A stretch of DNA of 7,168 nucleotides. Origin: Porticoccaceae bacterium. GTDB taxonomy: Bacteria > Pseudomonadota > Gammaproteobacteria > Pseudomonadales > Porticoccaceae. A program made the translations under genes and the position numbers. The first letter of the stretch is position 1. The number at the start of each line of letters is the position of its first letter. The notes under the pieces were generated by a model. That model saw only the letters and a program-made list of their open reading frames with translations, had not been told where the DNA came from and did not search any database. The stretch covers positions 1 through 7,168 of the forward strand of contig JAHRWI010000312.1 of the NCBI GenBank assembly GCA_019090225.1, given 5' to 3'. Shown here in pieces: positions 6,370 to 7,168 of the stretch.

Positions 6370-6470
6370 ATGATCAGTGATGATCAGGAAACCTTGTTTT
6401 TAAAAAAAAATATAGGCCACGAAATCCTCGTTAATCAGTTCCGGCGTCAACTGATAATCAGCCTGATCAT
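6370..6470. repeat. Large imperfect inverted repeat of TGAT(n)ATCA palindromes
   Basis: ATGATCAG-TGATGATCAG at 6370-6387 is the reverse complement of CTGATAATCA-gc-CTGATCAT at 6451-6470, apart from one mismatch and a 2-nt bulge. Each arm contains two palindromes: TGATCA (6371-6376) and TGATGATCA (6378-6386) on the left, TGATAATCA (6452-6460) and TGATCA (6464-6469) on the right. A third inverted pair, ATCAGTT (6434-6440) and AACTGAT (6449-6455), overlaps the right arm. The 63-nt interior holds the A9 run. It could be a cluster of operator sites for a dimeric regulator or a long stem-loop in RNA; the T-tract sits in the loop, so it is not a standard terminator. Confidence 0.5.
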
Positions 6471-6489
6471 AATTGAAGGCACCCAACAT
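6400..6489 (-). other. Short open frame, possibly a gene remnant
   Basis: ATG at 6487-6489, five bases after the DUF1330 stop, opens a 29-codon frame reading MLGAFNYDQADYQLTPELIN and then EDFVAYIFF before TAA at 6400-6402. Codon choice looks like that of the neighbouring genes. Past the stop the same frame continues KQGFLIITDH before another stop. The joined string faintly recalls the N-terminal helix and G-F-L-x-I strand of 2-oxoglutarate/Fe(II) oxygenases, but it is far too short to assign. There is no good ribosome site. It may be a decayed gene start, a translationally coupled peptide, or chance; I favour no function. Confidence 0.2.
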
Positions 6490-6494
6490 GCAAT

Positions 6495-6782
6495 TCAGCC
6501 CAGCAGCTCAATCTCCGTTTCGCTGCCGCTCTGTCGCAGTCGGATGAGGGGCGCATAATCCTCATCTCGGTACCAAGCACGTGCATGCTCCGCCGAGGGG
6601 AATTCAATCAGAACCACTGCCGCGGACGGCGATTCAGTTCCCTCGAGTTTTTCCACGGCAAAAGAACGACTAATAACCTTTGCGCCGTGACGCAGGAACA
6701 AGGGTTCGATCGTCTCCAGGTACTCTGCCACCCAGGCGGGGTCGTGATTCTTCGTTACGCGGCCAATAACATACGCAGTCAT
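6495..6782 (-). CDS. DUF1330 family protein
   Basis: A 95-residue protein (98 if the upstream ATG at 6791 is used). I chose ATG 6782 because the product then starts MTAYVIGRV, like most DUF1330 proteins, and a GAG-containing site lies upstream at usable spacing, whereas the 6791 ATG abuts it. Family features are the N-terminal AYVIG strand, the AEYLETIEPLFLRHGAKVISR segment (written in two parts: AEYLETIEPL, FLRHGAKVISR), VVLIEFPSAEHARAWYRDE and YAPLIRLRQSG. These form a ferredoxin-like dimeric alpha/beta barrel of the kind seen in small monooxygenase-like and stress proteins. No catalytic function is established for the family. It is probably co-transcribed with the GlcG/HbpS-like gene, which ends 72 bp upstream on the same strand. 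Confidence 0.87.
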   Translation of the reverse strand: MTAYVIGRVTKNHDPAWVAEYLETIEPLFLRHGAKVISRSFAVEKLEGTESPSAAVVLIEFPSAEHARAWYRDEDYAPLIRLRQSGSETEIELLG

Positions 6783-6854
6783 AAGCGTCATCTCTATAAT
6801 GGTTGTTGCCCAAATACAGGGTCACAAATACAAGGTTAGATTCCGACTACTAGC

Positions 6855-7168
6855 CTAGATTCCCAGGGCAGATATGCCCGCTTCTGCAACTTGCACATCC
6901 TGCTGAGAACTTGCGCCACTTACGCCTACAGCACCAACGAGCTGTCCATCGACCATGACAGGAACGCCGCCTTCGAGGGGCACGATGCCCGGAATCGACG
7001 TAATTGAAGGTCGTGTTTTGGCCAGCTCATCAAATACCTGGGTCGGTCGTTTGAAAGCCGCTGCCGTGCGAGCCTTGCCAATGGCAACGCCGATACTACC
7101 CGTTGGCGCACCGTCAAGGCGCTGCATATAAACTAGATGTCCGCCGTCATCAACGACCACGATAACCA
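6855..7168 (-). CDS. GlcG/HbpS family protein (heme-binding-like), N-terminus beyond right edge
   Basis: The minus-strand frame is open from the right edge to TAG at 6855-6857, giving about 104 residues of the C-terminal part. The frame continues upstream of the GTG at 7160 (reading VIVVVDDGGHLVYMQRLDGA), so that GTG is internal and the real start is outside the window. Recognisable family segments are VVDDGGHLVYMQRLDGAP, SIGVAIGKARTAAAFKRPT, PLEGGVPVMVDGQLVGAVGV and the SGASSQQDVQVAEAG end. These belong to the GlcG/HbpS (DUF336) family of 130-170-residue proteins. Some members bind heme (Streptomyces HbpS), while GlcG is encoded with glycolate oxidase genes. Which role applies here is unclear; no glycolate genes are visible, and secretion cannot be judged without the N-terminus. 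Confidence 0.9.
   Translation of the reverse strand, partial: VIVVVDDGGHLVYMQRLDGAPTGSIGVAIGKARTAAAFKRPTQVFDELAKTRPSITSIPGIVPLEGGVPVMVDGQLVGAVGVSGASSQQDVQVAEAGISALGI

Larger units (their letters stand above)
6184..6494. other. 311-bp AT-rich spacer without an intact gene
   Basis: This spacer lies between two minus-strand genes, so it should hold the 3' end of the DUF1330 transcript and the promoter of the phosphotransferase. On the minus strand TGGACA, a 17-base gap and TATTCA (plus 6234-6262) is a weak promoter candidate. CCTG-A7-CAGG at 6214-6228 is a small hairpin in the phosphotransferase leader. A run of nine A on the plus strand (6402-6410, T9 on the minus) is preceded on the minus strand by only a poor hairpin. 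Four TGAT(n)ATCA palindromes and a short open frame fill 6361-6489 and are listed separately. Confidence 0.5.

Noticed and set aside
6402..6410. T9 run on the minus strand as terminator of the DUF1330 gene
   Set aside because: The nearest preceding stem (ACGA-5 nt-TCGT) has only 4 bp, and the stronger 7-bp stem at 6434-6455 is too far from the T-tract.

Overview
The window looks like chromosomal DNA of a marine-type gammaproteobacterium. The clearest taxonomic pointer is a full-length YajD-family HNH protein at 4547-4933, which is typical of Gammaproteobacteria. The other genes (SDR dehydrogenase, enoyl-CoA hydratase, double-hotdog thioesterase-like protein, ACAD10/11-type phosphotransferase, DUF1330, GlcG/HbpS-like protein, and a large secreted protein of unknown function) resemble the lipid and xenobiotic catabolism repertoire of Cellvibrionales/Spongiibacteraceae-like bacteria. 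That placement is inferred from gene content; there is no rRNA or marker gene. I see no tRNA, rRNA, CRISPR array, insertion sequence or phage gene.

Layout. 1-871 (minus): the N-terminal 290 codons of a secreted protein of unknown function, cut by the left edge. 872-1363: no intact gene, but a perfect hairpin with a T-tract (minus-strand terminator, 1063-1086) and a decayed C-terminal third of a second SDR gene (1129-1371). 1364-2119 (minus): an intact SDR dehydrogenase whose stop codon lies inside the sequence that begins the relic. 2120-2322: divergent control region. 2323-3120 (plus): enoyl-CoA hydratase with a TTG start. 3214-3564 (plus): small exported protein, also TTG start. 3604-4500 (plus): tandem hotdog protein. 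4547-4933 (plus): yajD. 5101-6183 (minus): APH-fold phosphotransferase converging on yajD. 6184-6494: an AT-rich spacer with four TGAT(n)ATCA palindromes forming a large inverted repeat and a possible remnant open frame. 6495-6782 (minus): DUF1330 protein. 6855-7168 (minus): GlcG/HbpS-like protein, cut by the right edge.

How the genes may fit together. The SDR and enoyl-CoA hydratase are divergently transcribed from one 203-bp region, suggesting co-regulated steps of an acyl-CoA (beta-oxidation-like) pathway. The hotdog protein could act on acyl-CoA thioesters, and the phosphotransferase belongs to a family often found with acyl-CoA dehydrogenases. The substrate cannot be read from the sequence.

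The most notable observation is the paralogous SDR relic. It aligns without gaps to residues 179-246 of the intact SDR, carries one in-frame stop, and joins the intact gene exactly at a 9-bp shared sequence, as expected for a deletion between neighbouring SDR paralogs. I did not find convincing evidence of a wholly new biological system.
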